A DNA stretch of 64,000 nt. Source: Thalassobius sp050633445 (GTDB taxonomy: Bacteria; Pseudomonadota; Alphaproteobacteria; Rhodobacterales; Rhodobacteraceae). Both the position numbers and the translations under genes were made by a program. This document shows positions 61,981 to 64,000 of this stretch, piece by piece. How positions within the stretch are numbered: the stretch's first letter is position 1; each line of letters opens with the position of its first letter. The notes beneath the pieces are model-generated. The model was given only the letters and a program-made list of their open reading frames with translations. It was not told the origin of the DNA and ran no database searches. The stretch is taken from NCBI GenBank assembly GCA_050633445.1, contig JBOEGN010000032.1, positions 1-64,000 on the forward strand, in the 5' to 3' direction.

Positions 61981-62444
61981 ACGCCCTCGACCTGCTGGAG
62001 CTGTACAAAGCGCGCGGTCTGCGGATCGCAACGGCCGAAAGCTGCACCGGAGGCATGGTCTCGGCCGCGATTACGGATGTCGCCGGGTCTTCGGCAGTGT
62101 TCGAACGCGGCTTTGTCACCTACACCAACGACGCCAAAATGCAGATGCTGGGCGTACACCCGGACACGCTCAAGGCCCACGGCGCGGTGTCCGAACAAGT
62201 GGCGGCCGAAATGGCGGCCGGTGCGCTTGAAAACTCGGATGCGGATGTCGCGGTTTCCATCACCGGAATCGCTGGACCAGGCGGATCAGACTTCAAACCC
62301 GAGGGGCGCGTCTGCTTTGGCCTGGCAACAAAATCCGGCGACGTGCTGACGGAAACTCTGGAATTCGGCGCGATCGGGCGCGCGAATGTCCGCGCCAAAT
62401 CTGTTCAGAAAGCCATCGCTTTGCTTAAATCCGCAGCAACATAA
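61977..62444 (+). CDS. CinA C-terminal-domain amidohydrolase (PncC type)
   Basis: A 155-aa protein equal to the C-terminal domain of CinA, i.e. nicotinamide-mononucleotide deamidase (PncC), which recycles NMN to nicotinate mononucleotide. Motifs: TAESCTGGMVSAAITDVAGSS at the active-site Ser region, FVTYTNDAKMQMLGV, and SITGIAGPGGSDFKPEG. No N-terminal MoaB-like domain. The start codon overlaps the pgpA stop. Confidence 0.93.
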   Translation: MNALDLLELYKARGLRIATAESCTGGMVSAAITDVAGSSAVFERGFVTYTNDAKMQMLGVHPDTLKAHGAVSEQVAAEMAAGALENSDADVAVSITGIAGPGGSDFKPEGRVCFGLATKSGDVLTETLEFGAIGRANVRAKSVQKAIALLKSAAT

Positions 62445-62609
62445 TTAGGTCTAAATATTAGTCATTACACCCATTTTTAGCCCTTTTTTTAGGCTTTTCT
62501 CAAACTGCGCGATTTTTTGGCGCCTTGAATCCCTATTGCTTCTTTCTTTTGCGCTCTGATTCCGCTTGATCCCCCCAACAAAATCCAAGGGAACGGAAAG
62601 GAAAGACAC

Positions 62610-63788
62610 ATGAACGGAGCGGATACCGCCTGGATCATTGTCGCAACAGCATTGGTGCTGTTCATGACGCTGCCGGGGCTGGCACTGTTTTACGGGGGCC
62701 TTGTGCGCGCCCGCAACGTGCTCAGTGTTTTCATGCATGTTTACGCCATCGCCTGCTTAATGAGCGTGCTTTGGTTCGCCGTCGGCTACTCGATCGCATT
62801 CGGGGATGGGGGCGCCTATTGGGGCGGCCTGGGCAAGATGTTCCTGATGGGCATTGACGCGGACACCCTGTCGGGCACCCTGCCCGAGGTGCTGTTCTTT
62901 GCCTTCCAGATGACCTTTGCCATCATCACACCCGCGCTGATCGTCGGTGCCTATGTGGAACGCATCGGCTTTGGCTTTGTGCTGCTGTTCTCGGGCCTGT
63001 GGATGGTGCTGGTCTATGCGCCCGTCACCCACTGGATCTGGGGCGGAGGTTTCCTGGCGGATGGCGGTATCTTTGGTGAGGTCGGCGTTAAAGATTTCGC
63101 AGGCGGCATCGTTGTTCACGAAACCGCGGGCATTGCCGCGCTGGTTCTGGCCGTAATGCTGGGTGCGCGCAAACATAAGACCACCCCGCCGCATAATCCC
63201 GGCTATGTCATGATCGGCGCCGCGATGCTGTGGGTCGGTTGGTTCGGCTTTAACGGTGGCTCGCAACTGGCTGCCGACGGCGGTGCTGCGATGGCGCTGA
63301 CCGTGACGCATATCTCGGCCGCGACAGCCTCGTTGACTTGGGCCCTGTGGGAGAAGATCAAGTACGGAAAAGCCTCGCTGGTGGGTATCGTCACCGGCAC
63401 GATTGCTGGCCTGGCCTCGATCACGCCGGCCTCGGGCTTTGTTGGCCCGATCGAGGCGCTGATCATCGGTGCCATCGCTGGTATCATGTGTCAGGAAGCG
63501 GTGAACCTGATCCGCAACAAGGCCAAAATCGACGATACGCTGGACGTTTTCGCCGTGCACGGTGTCGGTGGTATCTTCGGTACGATCATGATCGCGGCCT
63601 TTGGTGCCGGATCCTGGGCCGCTCAGCTGGGATCGCTGGCGATTGTTGGCGTGTTCACCCTGGTCGTGTCCGTTGTGCTGGCTAAAATCGTTGGCCTGAT
63701 CACGCCGCTGCGCGTTGACGAGGAAACCGAGACCAACGGCCTGGACCTGTCCGCCCATGGCGAGCGTGCTTACGATCACAACTCGTAA
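62610..63788 (+). CDS. amtB: Ammonium transporter Amt
   Basis: A 392-aa membrane channel for ammonium. It starts with TM1 (TAWIIVATALVLFMTLPGLALFYGGLVR) without a cleaved leader; the family motif FYGGLVRARNVLS is present, and the pore histidines lie in IVVHETAGIAALVLAV and DVFAVHGVGGIFGTI. The C-terminal cytosolic tail is RVDEETETNGLDLSAHGERAYDHNS (in outline). No glnK gene precedes it. The 165-base upstream gap is AT-rich with no clear sigma54 site. A terminator follows. Confidence 0.96.
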   Translation: MNGADTAWIIVATALVLFMTLPGLALFYGGLVRARNVLSVFMHVYAIACLMSVLWFAVGYSIAFGDGGAYWGGLGKMFLMGIDADTLSGTLPEVLFFAFQMTFAIITPALIVGAYVERIGFGFVLLFSGLWMVLVYAPVTHWIWGGGFLADGGIFGEVGVKDFAGGIVVHETAGIAALVLAVMLGARKHKTTPPHNPGYVMIGAAMLWVGWFGFNGGSQLAADGGAAMALTVTHISAATASLTWALWEKIKYGKASLVGIVTGTIAGLASITPASGFVGPIEALIIGAIAGIMCQEAVNLIRNKAKIDDTLDVFAVHGVGGIFGTIMIAAFGAGSWAAQLGSLAIVGVFTLVVSVVLAKIVGLITPLRVDEETETNGLDLSAHGERAYDHNS

Positions 63789-63809
63789 AGCAAACCGAAA
63801 AACACGACA

Positions 63810-63835
63810 GGCCGCCCCATCCGGGCGGCCTTTTT
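63810..63835 (+). terminator. amtB terminator
   Basis: Stem GGCCGCCC (63810-63817) and GGGCGGCC (63823-63830), 5-base loop, then TTTTT. Confidence 0.9.
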
Positions 63836-63855
63836 CGTTTCGATGTCAGCGCTGT

Positions 63856-64000
63856 TCAGACGTACAGTTCAGCCGCACGGCGTTCGAACGCCCGCACAAT
63901 CCGTTGCATCGCCTCGTTAAAAACCACGCCGATGATGCCTTGCAACACCGCATTGCGGAATTCGAAGTCAACGAAGAAAACGACCTCGCAGCCGCCCTCG
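63856..64000 (-). CDS. C-terminal end of RatA/COQ10-type START-domain protein (partial)
   Basis: The last 48 codons of a minus-strand gene that begins beyond the window. The visible protein reads GCEVVFFVDFEFRNAVLQ, then GIIGVVFNEAMQRIVRAF and ends ERRAAELYV. The FEFRN...VF-EA..RIV.AFE.RA pattern is the C-terminal helix of the ubiquinone-binding COQ10/RatA family, which in bacteria is described either as a ribosome-association toxin or as a ubiquinone-binding chaperone; the second is more likely in Rhodobacteraceae. It converges with amtB. Confidence 0.85.
   Translation of the reverse strand, partial: EGGCEVVFFVDFEFRNAVLQGIIGVVFNEAMQRIVRAFERRAAELYV

Noticed and set aside
62445..62609. Possible sigma54 promoter (TTGGCGCC...TTGCT) before amtB
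   Set aside because: The GG and GC are 17 bases apart instead of 10, so it does not fit the -24/-12 spacing.

Overview
This is a 64 kb stretch of chromosome, GC-rich except for a few short AT-richer gaps. It comes from an alphaproteobacterium, almost certainly Rhodobacteraceae (Roseobacter or Rhodobacter group). The placement rests on the dusB(nifR3)-ntrB-ntrC-ntrY-ntrX...trkA-trkH-hfq-hflX order, an NtrC without the sigma54-contact motif, a fused IspDF, a CckA hybrid kinase beside recA, an alphaproteobacterial LexA box (GTTC-N7-GTTC) before recA, LpxI in place of LpxH, and an Asp-rich Mg-type HemB. Coding density is very high. No gap reaches 300 bases. I found no rRNA, tRNA, CRISPR array, insertion sequence or prophage. 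Most genes are core housekeeping genes.

Layout. 0.07-9.1 kb: hemB, a Tat lipoprotein of the YSC84 type, gyrA, then on the minus strand trmJ, ctaA and an M32 carboxypeptidase, and a plus-strand ThiE-like gene. 9.1-21.1 kb, minus strand: an envelope, lipid and isoprenoid cluster read as pyrH-frr-uppS-cdsA-dxr-rseP-(41-aa membrane peptide)-terminator-bamA-skp-fabZ-lpxA-lpxI-lpxB. It links nucleotide supply and ribosome recycling to undecaprenyl, phospholipid, outer-membrane protein and lipid A synthesis. 21.2-33.5 kb: miaA, an AraC regulator, a di-haem peroxidase, a lytic transglycosylase, ssb, a 37-aa membrane peptide, a GNAT/FemAB-like protein, typA, a VOC protein, and alaS with a coupled DUF1330 gene, then recA. 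33.6-39.3 kb: a sulfotransferase-like gene, cckA, an RsmB-type methyltransferase and guaB. 39.4-49 kb: a ureohydrolase, an orphan corrinoid-activating (RACo-type) protein, two drug exporters (MFS and SMR), a beta-hydroxyacid dehydrogenase, a penicillin/AHL acylase-type hydrolase, and hflX. 49-60.2 kb, minus strand: the nitrogen/potassium regulatory block dusB-ntrB-ntrC-ntrY-ntrX, trkA-trkH, hfq-hflX, interrupted by one plus-strand lipoprotein gene. 60.3-64 kb: ispDF-pgpA-cinA joined by ATGA overlaps, amtB, and the 3' end of a ratA/COQ10-type gene that runs off the window.

Points of most interest: NtrC and NtrX both lack GAFTGA, which suggests they act without sigma54. A structured dispersed repeat (two GC hairpins plus a purine tail) sits at the 3' ends of three genes in the same sense as the gene, with a related variant at a fourth place. 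Two very small membrane-protein genes are predicted. A RACo protein with a six-arginine tail has no methyltransferase partner nearby. A small sulfotransferase-like gene is wedged between recA and cckA. I did not find an obviously new multi-gene system. Many gene starts were moved inward from the longest open frame using Shine-Dalgarno sequences and stop/start overlaps.
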